Source of the DNA: Helianthus annuus
Lineage: Eukaryota; Streptophyta; Magnoliopsida; Asterales; Asteraceae
Reading direction: 5' to 3'
NCBI RefSeq assembly: GCF_002127325.2
Contig: NC_035448.2
Location: forward strand, 117,631,426-117,695,425
DNA length: 64,000 nt
The position numbers and the translations under genes are program-made. Each line of letters begins with the position of its first letter. Position 1 is the stretch's first letter. The notes beneath the pieces are model-generated. The model worked only from the letters and a program-made list of their open reading frames with translations, was not told where the DNA came from and did no database searches. This document shows positions 34,011 to 46,257 of this stretch, in pieces.

Positions 34011-35228
34011 ATGGCTGAGTTAGTGAGATACGTGATCTGATAAATATTTGGGTATGGAAATATTGCGCTCTCCTCAATATATTCTTTTTTATGTGAGGTG
34101 GCATCCAATGTTTTAAAAACCGGTTTTTAGATAAAACCGGATTAGGCTAAAAAATGGTTCAACCGGTTGAACCAGGTTGTACCGAGCGGTTCAACCGGGT
34201 TGACTAGCTGACTCTATAATTTCATAAATTACAACATCAACTCAAAAGTTAATCCAAAAATGAATGATTACGTATTAAAAAATGATCCAAAAGTAAATCC
34301 ATAATAAAAAATAATCCAAAAGATAATTGAAAATCATTCAATTTTTCAACAAGCTCGTTTAAATGAAAGTGTACGATATGTTTAACCCATTTGAATGTTG
34401 AATACATCAACTATTTTCGTTTCGTACAATATTAAATAAGAACTTCTAGTTACGAATAATCATAATATATAAAAATTAAATAAGATAAGTAACATATATA
34501 TTGAAAATAAGTATCAACTCAAACTAAAATAACCCTGTGCCGGTACCGGTATTACGTTTCAAACCGGTATACCGGATTTTACCGCCGGTACCGTTTCACA
34601 TATTTACCGGGGTGTTTCGTACCGGATTTACATCTGGAAATGGTAATACCGGTATAACCGGCCGGTATTTACCGGTTTTTAAAACATTGGTGGCATCATC
34701 TTTCTATGTAAGGGGTAATTGATGAACAAGACTAAAACAAAATGTAAAACCGAGGGGGTAGAATAGTAAATTTCACACCTTACCCATACCCACGCACAAC
34801 CATAAAAACCTAGTTTTCAACAATTCGACAGACATATCTTTTTCGGCCAGTGCCGCCGTACGAAACCCTAACCGGTAACGATCATTAACAATGTTAGAGG
34901 AAAAGAGGCGACGTGATCTCAGGGTAAACCTTCAATCTTGTTTGCTATTATTATTGTGACGAGATTTCCAGTTTTGTATTTTCATAAGCTTTCGGTTTTC
35001 TTACTTGTATTTTCATAAGCTTTCGGTTGAACATTCGCGGCATGTAATAGTGGTGACATCATTAGCGGCCACATATGTCGCCAACATTGCCCTAAATCCG
35101 AGTAGTGTATTGCACAACCGTAAGTACTTACTTCTCTTTTGGTTAAATCAGTTGTGTCTTTTCTAGCCCTCTTTAATTCCTACGGTCGACAACCCTTATT
35201 GGTAAGCGAATTCATTGCTAGTGTTATA
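34011..35228 (+). repeat. Tandem unit copy A, with MITE insertion and internal deletion
   Basis: Contains the marker blocks of the unit: TGTGAGGTGGCATC (split by the MITE), AACCTAGTTTTCAACAATTCG, the small exon ATGTTAGAGGAAAAGAGG (ATG at 34891, MLEEKRRRDLR then GTAAAC), and from 35028 the block GAACATTCGCGGCATG. The middle of the unit is deleted between about 35025 and 35028. Left border uncertain. Confidence 0.6.
34106..34689. mobile_element. hAT-type MITE (584 bp)
   Basis: Terminal inverted repeats CAATGTTTTAAAAACCGGT and its complement at the two ends, and a perfect 8-bp target duplication GTGGCATC at 34098-34105 and 34690-34697. The empty site is seen in the sister copies near 35320 and 62870. 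TIR starting CAATG plus an 8-bp duplication is the hAT signature. No coding capacity; the interior is rich in ACCGG/CCGGT words and AT runs. Confidence 0.88.
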
Positions 35229-36295
35229 TTATAGGAAACATACAACGCACTGGCGATGGGATCTCAGGCAAAGCTTTCTTTATTTCTTGTTTGATTGCTT
35301 CTATTTTCTTTATGTGAGGTGGCATCATCTTTCTATTAAAATCAGAATGCATATAATTAAGTTATCTGCACTTATATATATTAATGAACATCCACAAATT
35401 TAAGGGGTAAGTGATGAACAAGACTAAAACAAAATGTAAAATGGAGGGGGTAGAATAGTAAATGTCACACCTTACCCATACCCACGCACAACCATAAAAA
35501 CCTAGTTTTCAACAATTCGACAGACGTATCTTTATCAGCCAGTGCCGCCGTACACAACCCTAATTTGTAACGATCATCAACAATGTTAGAGGAAAAGAGG
35601 CGACGTGATCTCAGGGTAAACCTTCAATCTTGTTTGCTATTATTATTGTGACGAGATTTCCAGTTTTGTATTTTCATAAGCTTTCGGTTTTCTTACTTGT
35701 ATTCGGTTTAATCATACAGGGAACTGAAGAACGTAGATGTTACTCGATCATAACATGTTGAGAATTCATAGGTTATAACAAGTATCCCGTGCAATCTGAC
35801 TGCACATGGTAATGTTAAACTCCACATTTCTGAAATTTCAGTTCAACTACCTTTTAGATCTGTTGCAAATAATTATAGATTTTGTTGAGATGTTGTTGAT
35901 CTTCCTTCTGATTTTGCTGGTGCTTAATTTAATCCAAACAGAGCACATTAGAGAACGTTTTGTCTTCAGCAATATTATAGGTTTTACTTGTTTTTCTCTG
36001 CTGCTTTCAGAGTTTCGATTAATCACCTTTACCATCCATTTAAGATCTTCACCACCATTTCACATTAGAATATATGTTAGATTTGGTAGATGGTTGGTTT
36101 CTCTTGCTTGAATGCTGTGTTGGTTTTCTATGTTTGAATTCATAGATGGTTCAGTCGAAAGGGCTTGATTTTCGGGAGGGATTTTAATTGATTGTTAAAT
36201 ACATCAGTGATTGATTTTCTAAAGATATGAAGATAGTTAAATACAACAGTGATTGATTTTAAGTTAGTGATTTATGTGTTGGTGTAGGGTGTGAT

Positions 36296-36703
36296 GCAGC
36301 TGATGGATTTTTAAGTGATTGGTGGGGGCAAGACCCAAATTCCCCGGAGAATCTATTGGATGAAGATTATGATCCGTCTCCATCTACATCCCAACTGACC
36401 CACAGGAAAGATCGCAGGAGATCAGTTTCAAGAACCAAAGATACGGTTGTGGTCCCCGAAAAGCGTTCTAAATTCAAGATTGGACAACATGTTATACTTA
36501 CAGATGATAAGGGACAAGAGGTTGGAAAAGGAACCATACATCTAGTCAAAGGTGTATGGTCTGGAAAAAATTTGGTGGAATCAAGTTCGTACGTGGTAGA
36601 TGTTGAAGAACTCATGAAATCGGCTGCTCAATCGGTTTGTTGTGAAATAAAAATGTTGTGGAATTCCAGCCAACTTGTCTTGATCCAGCAGCAGTTGCCT
36701 TGA
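36296..36703 (+). pseudogene. TNP1/En-Spm-like transposase-associated exon
   Basis: The frame reads DEDYDPSPSTSQLTHRKDR, a basic Ser-rich stretch, then KFKIGQHVILTDDKGQEVGK and GTIHLVKGVWSGKNLVES, ending TGA at 36701-36703. The pattern V-x-L-x(3)-G-x-x-VGKGTI followed by a G-x-x-L block resembles the TNP1/EN/SPM plant transposase domain found in CACTA elements and their derivatives. No catalytic TNP2 domain is present. The splice-acceptor-like TAG/GG before 36285 and the upstream 11-residue exon MLEEKRRRDLR may belong to the same transcript. Domain call by motif only. Confidence 0.45.
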
Positions 36704-36927
36704 TGACAGATTAACCTTTTTATGCATGTATGTGTGCATATATTGTAGAGGTGGTAATCTTACATGTTTACCTATGAATGTGTGGATTCAGGTTTTTTTT
36801 CCTAATGGGTAAAACATATTGTAGAGGTGGTAATCTTACATGTTGATTGCTCATAGCGTTAATGGATTTTGAAAATAGCTAGTTAGATAATTTTATTTAG
36901 AAATTTTGTAATGTAAATTAATGGTTT

Positions 36928-37143
36928 TTATTTCATTTTGGTGTTCAATTTGATTAGTAACAACCTCCACCCAATTATGTTTTGTTCCGTCTTTGGCAAA
37001 TTTTTCACAAAGGCTCCGGCATAGGCATTAGAGACAATCAATGTTGCCGCTATTGAACATTCGCGGCATGTAATAGTGGTGACATCATTAGCGGCTACAT
37101 ATGTCGCCAACATTGCTCTAAATCCGAGTAGTGACATGAACAA
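36928..37143 (-). CDS. Conserved minus-strand frame in the tandem unit, unknown
   Basis: The frame contains LLGFRAMLATYVAANDVTTI, TCRECSIAATLIVSNAYAG and AFVKNLPKTEQNIIGW. A second copy at 50286-50504 keeps nearly the same residues, with changes such as AAND/AVND and CREC/CGEC. A shortened copy lies at 35028-35110. It looks like a piece of a real protein carried in reverse orientation relative to the TNP1-like exon. I do not recognise the family. It may equally be a chance open frame in a recent duplication. Confidence 0.3.
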   Translation of the reverse strand: MFMSLLGFRAMLATYVAANDVTTITCRECSIAATLIVSNAYAGAFVKNLPKTEQNIIGWRLLLIKLNTKMK

Positions 37144-37253
37144 TTGTAAATACTTATTTCTCTTTTGGTTATTTAATCCGTTGTGTCTTTTCTAGACCTC
37201 TTGAATTCCCACGGTCGACAACCCTTATTGGTAAGCTTCATTGCAAGTGTTAT

Positions 37254-37878
37254 TGTTGATACATATTTGTGGACACGACTCGCGCATCGAGACTTGGATA
37301 TGACACGACCTTCCTCAGTCGTGTACATCAAGATCAAGAGCAGGCCAAACATTCAAAGGATCATAAACCTTGATCAATGGGCTGATATCTACATGAAGAA
37401 ACACTTGGGCCAATAATGATTTGGTGAAACACTCTTTGGGCCAAAGCCCATTATTGATGAAACATATTGGTTGTTGACGAAACAAAAGTGTTTCATCAAA
37501 AAGGTGTTTCATCAAAAAGGTGTTTCTTCAAAAAGGTGTTTCTTCAAAAAGGTGTTTCTTCAAAAAGTGATTCGCCAAGTTCTGTTTCGTTGTGTCTGTG
37601 TGTATAAATAGACTGTTACTAGTCCTAGACAAACAAAACACATTGTAGAGAGCACACACACACACGAGAGTTAGAGAGAGTTTGCAAAATACATTTGTAA
37701 ACATTGAGCTTGTAACCGAACCTTTCATACGTATTAATACAGAGGTGTTAATCGGTGAATATCGCGTGTCGTGTATTTGAGTGTTCTATCTCGGTTTGCC
37801 TTTTCGGTTGGATTCCGCACAACCGGGTTGGTTAGTATACAAGGATTAGGCGACTAGATCCTCCTAGCCGGACCTACA
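37254..37878 (+). repeat. 5' LTR of Copia-3 (625 bp)
   Basis: TGTTGATACATATTTG to CCGGACCTACA. TATA box TATAAATA at 37613. Five tandem copies of a 17-bp unit GTGTTTC(A/T)TCAAAAAG from about 37485; the 3' LTR has four, which explains the length difference. Confidence 0.94.
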
Positions 37879-38947
37879 AATGGTAGGCTCTTCTCCTTGT
37901 TAAAACCGAGTGTTTTCGGGTGTTTTCCGGGTGTTTGAAGTTCTTATTTTTCTTGGAAAAATCTTGTCAAATCTTTAAATATCTTGTTGTTTTGCTAAAA
38001 GTTCTTATAAAAACCTTGTTGTTTATCATTTTCACATGTTAAAAGGTGGTTTTTAGTGAAGTTTTAAGCAAAATATTGTGTTCGGAAAGTTTCGTGTCAT
38101 CGGAAATTCATAGTGTTCTTGAAATCTTCATAGTGTTCTTCAAAAGTAACACTTTTTGATCCTTAAGATTAGTTTAGAAAGTTGTTTGTGCATTGGGGTG
38201 TGATAAGTGATTATAATATACAAAGCCATACTTGTTTGGTGAAAGCATCATGTCCTGAGCCGAAAGTAGTTTCTGTTTGTGTCAGAAAAGGATAAGGTTT
38301 GAAAAAATTACCAACCACTGACAACTTCCTCGGCGAAACACATTTTCGACGAAACATAAAATTCCTTTCGTCAAGATCAATTCAACGAAACACTTTGTTG
38401 GGCCTCATTCTGTTTCGTCAAAGGCCCAAAAAGACCCATAATCCTTTTCGTCGGCCCAGGAAGCCAAACAAGAAATCTGTTTAGCCAATACAAGTTTCTT
38501 GTTAGACTTTCCATTTCGTCAAATTAAGAATATATATTCTGTTTCGTCAAATACTTGGGCTTACAAAGAATTTGGGCCTTCACCTTCTTGTTTCGTCGAG
38601 TATTAAGCCCAAAGCCAAAACAAATTTCTTTTCAGTGAAAGCAAATAAGCATAGCCCTGTTCCCTCAATATTTAAAACACACAAGACCATTTTGCTTTGA
38701 AAAGTCAACGAAAACCAAGTCTAAAATCCATTTAGTGGACCTTTGTTTCATTAATTAAAAGACATTCTGTGTTTCGTTGAATTAAAAGCCCAAAAAGGCC
38801 CAAAAAGGCATTTCGTCAATCATCACTTGGAATTTTAAAACCTGTTTCGTCAACTTGGAAAATTTTTTTTAAACAGAAGGTTTTCCAAAGGGATTTAACT
38901 GTTTCATTTGAGTGTGTTTCTCAGGTTATCATTTATAAATATCAACG
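37879..38947 (+). other. Copia-3 leader, damaged primer site, GTTTCGTC array
   Basis: Non-coding. The primer-binding site is reduced to ATGGTAGGCTC. Many GTTTCGTC/GACGAAAC words from about 38330 to 38870, as in Copia-2. Confidence 0.75.
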
Positions 38948-41900
38948 ATGAATCCGAGTTGGTGGGGTACTCCGGCTCCGGATGGGGGAAAGTATAGAAA
39001 TACAAGTTCATCTCCCTCATGGTGGGGTACTCCGGCTCCGGATGGGGGTAAGTATACAAATACAAGTTTATCTCCCTCATGGGCCGAATCTCCCGTATCG
39101 ACATCTTCACAAGCCAATGCCATATCTACCGGTCAATGGGCATTAGTATCAAATCAAACTCCGAGCATTCAAAGTATCTTATTGAGCGAGAGTGAAACCG
39201 GAAGTTTGAATCGACCTCCAAAGTTGATGCACTTAAATGAATATCCAGGATGGGCAGAGAGGTTCAACACATACGTGCTTGGGCAAAATACAGAATTGTG
39301 GTTACGTTTCACCACAGATTTCGATCAAGCGATAGAGGTTGCCGCTTCATCTGCCGCTACGTTTGCCGATCTTCCAGAAGATCAAAAGAAGACGTATGAT
39401 CAGGAAAAGAAGGCTTATGCCATTCTTACTCAGGCGTTAAGCAAAGATATTTACCATCAGTTTGTCAGTTTCAAGACAACGAAGAAACTGTGGGATGCGT
39501 TGAAGACTAGAGGGGTAGGAAATGAAGCAACACGTCAACTGCGACATGATCTACTCAAGAAAGAATTCGATGGCTTCACATGTATGGATAGGGAATCGTT
39601 AGGAGACATGACAAGTCAGTTTAATCATTTGCTTACTGAGTTGGGTAATTTTGGGGTAGTAACAACTCCAGCAGAGGTGGTGAAGAAGTTTGCTGATGCG
39701 TTGCCTCCCCAATGGAATAGCTTCTTGGAGATTTTGAAGTATAACGGGGTTTTGGCTACTACAAACATCAATGACTTCGTGCAGCTTTTAGAGAACAAGG
39801 ATCAGGAGGAAACCTTAAAGGCAAAAAGAGCTCCAGTGCCACAAAATCCTGAAATGTATTATGGAACTTCAAGTACTTCTTCTGCAAAATCCATTGTGCC
39901 ATGCAATCCTGAGATGTATTATGGAACTTCCAGTTCTTCGTCTGCAAGACCCGGTTCACATGCTCCACTTCAAACAGCGTTTGTCACAAGCACCGATTTG
40001 TATGGCAATCAGATACAAGTTCCTGTTAAGCCAGCTCCCACCACTGACTTATATGGGAATCCACTTCCTGCTCAACAACAGGCATGTTATGGTAGTACAT
40101 CATCTGCTGGTCAGCAATCTAAGCCAAATACAGTACGGCTCGACACGTCAAGCTTTTCAAAGGTCAGTGTGGAAGTAGCAAAGGAACACATGGAGCTGCT
40201 TAACACTTTAGTGAGTGCGTACTATGGGTTAGTGGAAGGTCAGATTGGCAACATTAATCTGACACAAGAAGACTATCAGCAGATCGATAAGGAGGAGATG
40301 GAGATGATGGACATCAAGTGGGCCTTCGCCAGTGCTGTTAGGCGAGCAAAGGATTTCATGGAAAGAACTGGCAGAACCAGCTTGGAAAGCAAGAAAGATA
40401 CCAAGTATGGGTTCGATAAGCAGGCTGTGAAGTGCTTCAACTGTGGTGAACGGGGTCACTATAAAAGGGAATGTACAAGGCCAGTACAGCATGGGAACCA
40501 GAATCCCTTCAGAAATCAAGGCAACCAGCAGAACCAGAACAGGAACAATGAGCGTACGTTGATACCTGTCAACAACCAAAGTCAGGCGGGACCATCAAAT
40601 GCGAACCAGGCACTTGTGGTTCAAGTAGATGAAGGTTGTGATTGGTCAATCCAGTTGAGTGGTGATGCTCCGGATGGAACAGCGTGTTTTGCTGAAGTGG
40701 CTAAGGATTTAATTCACACCAGTGGTGGAGAATCTTCCGCCAATGGTGGTGAATCTTCTGAGGATGAAGACTCTTCTGGTTACAGCAGAAGTTCTGATGA
40801 AGAATCCTCGAGTTCAGGCGATGATCATGTGGGTGAGACATCAATCGCGTCAGTCGATGCAGATATTGATGAGCTTTTGGAGGAAGCTGCAGCAGGAACT
40901 GATAGAAGATCTATTTTGGTTGATCAAGCTACTTATTCTTCGTCTTCTCTCCATTCAGCCTTTATGGCTAATGTCGACAGTTCATCAAGTCAGGTATGTG
41001 TCGATGAACCCACTGTTGTTAATTGTGATAACTGTGATAGTTTGAGTGTTAAATGTGCTGATTAAGAAGCAGACATGTCTGAGTTGCAAGGCAAACATGA
41101 TGCTTTACAAGCTAGTTTGTTTGACTTGCAAGACAAACATGTTACATTGAATGATAAGTGGTGTGAGTTGCAAAGCAAACACAAGGCTTTGCAAGAGAAA
41201 TATGATGTGACGTTTATCCACAACCAGAAGTTGACCGTGGATCTTTCAAAGTGCACTAAAGCCAACATGTTTTATGAAAACCATGAAAAGGAGTTTAAAT
41301 CGGTAATTGAGAAATTAAAGAAAGATAAAACCGAATTAACTAAAATGGTTTCCAGAAAACAAACTGACATTAATTTGTATATAACTCGCCTTGAGATAAT
41401 GCAAAAAGAGATGGCTTGTGTCAAAACTGAAAGTGAGGCGATCCAGCTTAAGCTAGACAGTTATTTGAGCTCTAGTTATGTGTTGGATCACATCATTGAT
41501 GTTCAGAAAGAGAAACGGGATGTCACATGCATAGGCTACAAGAAATGTCCACCACCTGTGAGACACAATTATGATGCAATGCCTGATGAGGAGGATAGAA
41601 CTTTCTTTGAACCATCTGTTCCTCTAGACGTTAAGGAATTTGCAACAGGACTCGGATACAAGAAAGAAGTATCATCAGATTCAGACGTATCAGCAGATAC
41701 ATGTGTGTCTTCTGCTGAACTGAATCAGGATCCTCCAGTCATTATTGAGGATGCTGATTCTTCTGATGATGAATCCGATGATACTGATGTTGCAAAGTCT
41801 GATGCGGAAATCAAAGAAGAGGACATACCTCTTGAGAATCATATTCTATGTGATCCTCCTGCAAAACCCGCTAAGACTGTTGCAATACAGTCCACGTTTG

Positions 41901-42859
41901 CAAAAGAGTCGGAGAGTGTGAATTTGCTGCACACTCTTGTTGGTGATGATAAAATTTATTCTGACAAAGATTTTCCTATTGAGAATGTTAACCAATCTTT
42001 AATAAGTAAAGTCTTTGAAAATTCGACAAGTAAGTTTTTGGGAAAGACAGGATCACGTGTTACAGTAACACAATGTCCTCCCATTCCAAAGGCTGAAGTT
42101 CGAAAACAATTTGGCAATAAGAAATTACCAACAGTGCAAAAACAGCAAAATCACACCAAGCAAAAAGGAAAATTACCGGCTCAAGATCAAAAGAAGCCGA
42201 ATCAGAAAAAGAACAAGAATGTGAACTTTGTGAAATCAAGGGGAACGGACAAAATTGAAACGTTTGAGAACAAGTCAAACTTGGATTTTGTTAAGAAAGC
42301 AACTGTGTCTAAAAGAAATGAATCAAGCAGTTCAAAACCTAGTACCTCGGGATCACAAGGTTCATCATCATCGGCAAGACGATCACATGATACTTCGGGG
42401 TTTGTTGAACGAAGATCATGTTTTGAATGTGGTACAATTGGACACATAATTCGAAATTGTCCATATCTTCATAAACAAAAAGGCAAAGTTGATGTTCCCC
42501 GTGACCAGACTGACCGTATGCGATCTGTTTCTGTAAAACAAGATCCCCGCCTTGTAAAAGAAAGGGAAAAGAAACAGAAATGCCAACAGGTCAAGAAAAT
42601 TAAAAAGGCGATTAAAACCGATGTGGTTAACAAAACATCTGTTTCTGTAAAACCAGACAATTCAAAAACTTCTGACGACCATGAAGTTAAAATTTTAAAG
42701 AACAACACTGGTAAAACAAAACAGACCTGGAAACCAAAAACGGTTACTGAATCAGGGGGACCATCACAATTCACGAATCATCAAAGAATAGAAGTTATTG
42801 TTGTTGATGAAAATGGAAGACCCAAGACCACAATGGCTTGGGTCCCCCTCTCCAACTAA
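38948..42859 (+). pseudogene. Copia-3 gag, one nonsense codon
   Basis: One frame of about 1303 codons with a single TAA at 41063-41065 (Copia-2 has TTA there). N-terminal duplication: SPSWWGTPAPDGGKY occurs twice because of a 60-bp tandem repeat. PEMYYGTSS is also doubled before the first CCHC (CFNCGERGHYKREC). Coiled coil with DLQDKH, LQSKH and LQGKH repeats and a second CCHC CFECGTIGHIIRNC follow. The 705-residue product up to the stop contains capsid and first knuckle; the part after it could restart only at the Met at 41075. The gag end has the conserved CTAAT...TGTGCAG/G. Confidence 0.92.
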
Positions 42860-42875
42860 TCTCTGAATGAGTGTG

Positions 42876-43645
42876 CAGGATGTTCCATGAGGAACTATTG
42901 ATAGTCTTAGGATTGTTGATAGTGGAGCGTCCGTGCACAAGATTGGCGACATAAGGCTCCGAAATATTGTTATATCTAGGAAAATGTTGTTGCCATTGAT
43001 GGAGAGGGAGGAAAGAAAAAGAAAAGAAGAAGAATATGTTGGTGAAAGAATGTGGTTGAATGAAGTTGCAAAATTCGACGAGATGAAAAATGTACCAAAA
43101 TTTGGTTGTTATGGTTTTTGATCGGGTCCTCAGGAAAGATTTCAATGAGATGTGTGCGGATGCCTTGGCATGGATTGAACAACCGCACACTACTTCTCAA
43201 GAGTAAGACAAAGACCTTCGCTGGTGCAATGTGGAAAAGCAGCCGGAACCAAAGGTTTTTGATCGTGTTGCTGTGAAGAGATTTTTCAGTAGCTACAAAA
43301 TCGACTTTGAAGTCCACACCGGGTGGATATCCAGTTTGGGAGAGTGCTCAAATTCCATGGAATGCACGAAGCAGTTGCAGGATACGGTTTTTAAATTTTT
43401 TATCTCTCCTATACTTGTTGATTTTTAAGCTGCTTTATGAATTATTATCATCTCATACAGCACTCTTTGACCTGACACGTTGAACTTTAATATCACCTCA
43501 CACGTGATCGTTTCAATATGAAACTCATCAATGTTGTCATGGTCCACAACGATGACCAACGTGCCGACCTTTTTACCAAAGCATTTGACAAATCAAGATT
43601 TGACTTTTTATTATTGGTAAACGGCATTAAGGTCAAGCAAGAGTA
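42876..43645 (+). pseudogene. Copia-3 pol remnant with unrelated internal sequence
   Basis: 42879 to about 43005 aligns, with many changes, to the start of Copia-1 pol (the protease DSGAS appears as DSGAS-V). From about 43480 the sequence again aligns to the RNase H end and stops at the conserved VKQE (43643-43645). The interval 43006-43480 has no counterpart in Copia-1 or -2. On the plus strand it contains MVFDRVLRKDFNEMCADAL and, after a TAA, VFDRVAVKRFFSSYKIDFEV in the same frame, with composition like protein-coding DNA. I do not recognise it; it may be captured host exons or a repair filler. Confidence 0.6.
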
Positions 43646-45377
43646 AAACCAACATTGGAAAATCATTTTTGTAAATATCTTTGTGTTTTAAATTTTATCT
43701 TAGTTTATTGATTTTAGGGGGAGTAAATCCGAAATTTGAAAAATCCAAAAACACCGAAAAAATTTCAAAAACACAAAAACAATAGAAAAACAAAAATGAG
43801 TTTCCTGGCGAGCAAAAGAGAAAATGATAGTACATCAGTGGTCTATCCAAACCTCTTTAAATCCTAAACTGAAAAACGATAAGCAGCTCTATATAAGATG
43901 TATCGGTAGGCTCACAATCATTTTAAAGTGTGCAGGGTGATATAAATCTTAATCGACTGAAGACCAGGTGGGAACCATTCATTGGCATATGGTCTTAGTA
44001 CCGAAATTTCGTTTTGATAGATTGCCGAGGTTCTGAGATATTCGGTCTTTATGCTGCTTATCATCTGGGTATCATGGTTGTATCTTTTACCGAAAAATAA
44101 CGGGGACGCAAGTCTAGATCTTCCATGATACTATACATACGTGTACATATTGCATTCGACCTCAACAAGTGATAAACAATCACATATCCAATCAAATAAG
44201 TGATAAAATATCACATTTATCCGGGAGTCAAGTTCGTCTCTCTGCTGTACGAAAGTACTGACCTGTTCACGGACTTGCTCCTGTGCCCTCATGCATTGAA
44301 AATCAAGTTCCTCATCAATAAGTGATTATATCACATAGGGCTTGTTTTCAAAATCAAAATAAGTGAGAATCTCACATCATATACGGTCAAACAGATGATA
44401 ATTGGTATACTCACCGGTAAGATGAATCCTCGTGCATACCTTGATACGGGAATGTGTCGTGATGTGGATGAACACCGGTCGGTAAGTATAAATCATACCT
44501 TAACGTATCCCCTTGCCATGATTACATCTGATAAGTTGAGCTTATGTGGACAACAATACTGATAATTGTTATAGGATGCTTATCTTAATGTTAATTAATT
44601 GAACAACAAGAGCGTTTTGGCATGACCGTACACTGATATGATTCTCTTACCCTCGAAACTCGCAAAAAGAATGTCTGTAAATATTTATTTACAGCTTTCA
44701 GTCTTTACATTTCAAATATTCAAAAATACCAAAAAGATTTTAGGTGTGTTTTAATATAAACTTTATAAAAGCCAAAAAGATTTTATTTCTATCTTATTTT
44801 CGATCGTACGATGTTGGATCTCGAGTCCTCGTTACCTGAAACCTGAACGAAAACCGAATTGACTAAATCTTCATAAACGGTCGAAATTTGCAAGTTTTGA
44901 AAGTTAGAATCTGAAATTCATAAGTTTTATTAAACTTTCAAACTGTCGGACGGTGCTTGATTGTGACATGGTCATTCGTGTGTCATTTGTTTATGCTATC
45001 TATATTCCAAGCAGTTGTTCTCATTACGCGTTTAGATTTCTTGCATGTGCAGATTCTAAAGGCAAGGAGAACATGGTCGATGACAAGCTTCGGAATGAAG
45101 ACACGACGTGAAGGCACTCAAATCAAAAGATGAAGATGATCGAGTTGCCGCTGACCATCATCAACACCACAAGGATCTCAAATTATAAAGATCAAGTCAT
45201 TCACGAGCATAACTCAAGGGGGAGCTTATGTTAAGGGGGAGTTTGTTAACACACTTCCTACATGATACGGGGAGTTTGTTGATACACTTTCTGCTTTCAA
45301 GACGTGAAGACTTTGAAGATCCTCCGACATAGAAGACACGAAAGGCGAATCTCGCGAGTAGCGTCCAAGGGGGAGTT
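43646..45377 (+). other. Copia-3 3' non-coding region
   Basis: AGGGGGAG near 43716, four hairpins between about 44166 and 44376 (GTGATAAACAATCAC, GTGATAAAATATCAC, GTGATTATATCAC, GTGAGAATCTCAC), then three purine tracts near 45220, 45235 and 45280, each followed by an LTR-start-like TTTGTT(A/G)A(C/T)AC, and the true one before 45378. Confidence 0.78.
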
Positions 45378-45984
45378 TGTTGATACACATTTGTGGACAC
45401 GACTCGCGCATCGAGACTTGGATATGACATGACCTTCCTCAGTCGTGTACATCAAGATCAAGAGCAGGCCAAACATTCAAAGGATCATAAACCTTGATCA
45501 ATGGGCTGATATCTACATGAAGAAACACTTGGGCCAATAATGATTTGGTGAAACACTCTTTGGGCCAAAGCCCATTATTGATGAAACACATTGGTTGTTG
45601 ACGAAACAAAAGTGTTTCATCAAAAAGGTGTTTCATCAAAAAGGTGTTTCTTCAAAAAGGTGTTTCTTCAAAAAGTGATTCGCCAAGTTCTGTTTCGTTG
45701 TGTCTGTGTGTATAAATAGACTGTTACTAGTCTTAGACAAACAGAACACATTGTAGAGAGCACACACACACGAGAGTTAGAGAGAGTTTGCAAAATACAT
45801 TTGTAAACATTGAGCTTGTAACCGAACCTTTCATACGTATTAATACAGAGGTGTTAATCGGTGAATATGGCGTGTCGTGTATTTGAGTGTTCTATCTCGG
45901 TTTGGCTTTCCGGTTGGATTCCACACAACCGGGTTGGTTAGTATACAAGGATTAGGCGACTAGATCCTCCTAGCCGGACCTACA
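45378..45984 (+). repeat. 3' LTR of Copia-3 (607 bp)
   Basis: TGTTGATACACATTTG to CCGGACCTACA, four copies of the 17-bp unit near 45611. Confidence 0.94.
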
Positions 45985-46257
45985 GCTATATTATAGGAAA
46001 CATACAACGCACTGGCGATGGGATCTCAGGCAAAGCTTTCTTTAATTCTTGTTTCTTTGGTACTATTTTCTTTATCTTTTTTCAGAGTTATAGTTACTCG
46101 GTTTTGGCTTTAGCTTAAGCTTCCGAGATTTGGGTATGGAGTGTATTGTGCTCTCCTCAATATATATATATATTTTTTTTTGTGAGGTGGCATCATCTTT
46201 CTATTAAAATCAGAGAATGCATATAAGTTATCCGGACTTATCTATATCTATACTTCT
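45985..46257 (+). repeat. Tandem unit copy C, left part
   Basis: ATTATAGGAAACATACAACG, GGCGATGGGATCTCAGG, TGTGAGGTGGCATCATC and TATAAGTTATCCGGAC as in copies B and D, then interrupted. Confidence 0.65.

Larger units (their letters stand above)
35229..37253 (+). repeat. Tandem unit copy B (most complete)
   Basis: Runs from ATTATAGGAAACATACAACG (35230) through GTGAGGTGGCATC (about 35315), the small exon (ATG 35583, donor GTAAAC), TTTCAGTTCAACTACC, the TNP1-like exon (36296-36703) and GAACATTCGCGGCATG (about 37055) to AAGTGTTAT, where Copia-3 entered. The next unit starts at 45985. Roughly 2.0 kb. Confidence 0.7.
37254..45984 (+). mobile_element. Copia-3: Sirevirus-like element with pol replaced
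   Basis: LTRs at 37254-37878 and 45378-45984. Target duplication GTTAT (37249-37253) versus GCTAT (45985-45989), one mismatch. Gag is nearly intact with a single nonsense codon. Pol keeps only its first about 40 and last about 50 codons; in between lie about 475 bp of unrelated sequence. The primer site is damaged: after the LTR the sequence is AATGGTAGGCTC, missing about 11 bases of the usual match. The element depends on others for every enzyme. Confidence 0.93.
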
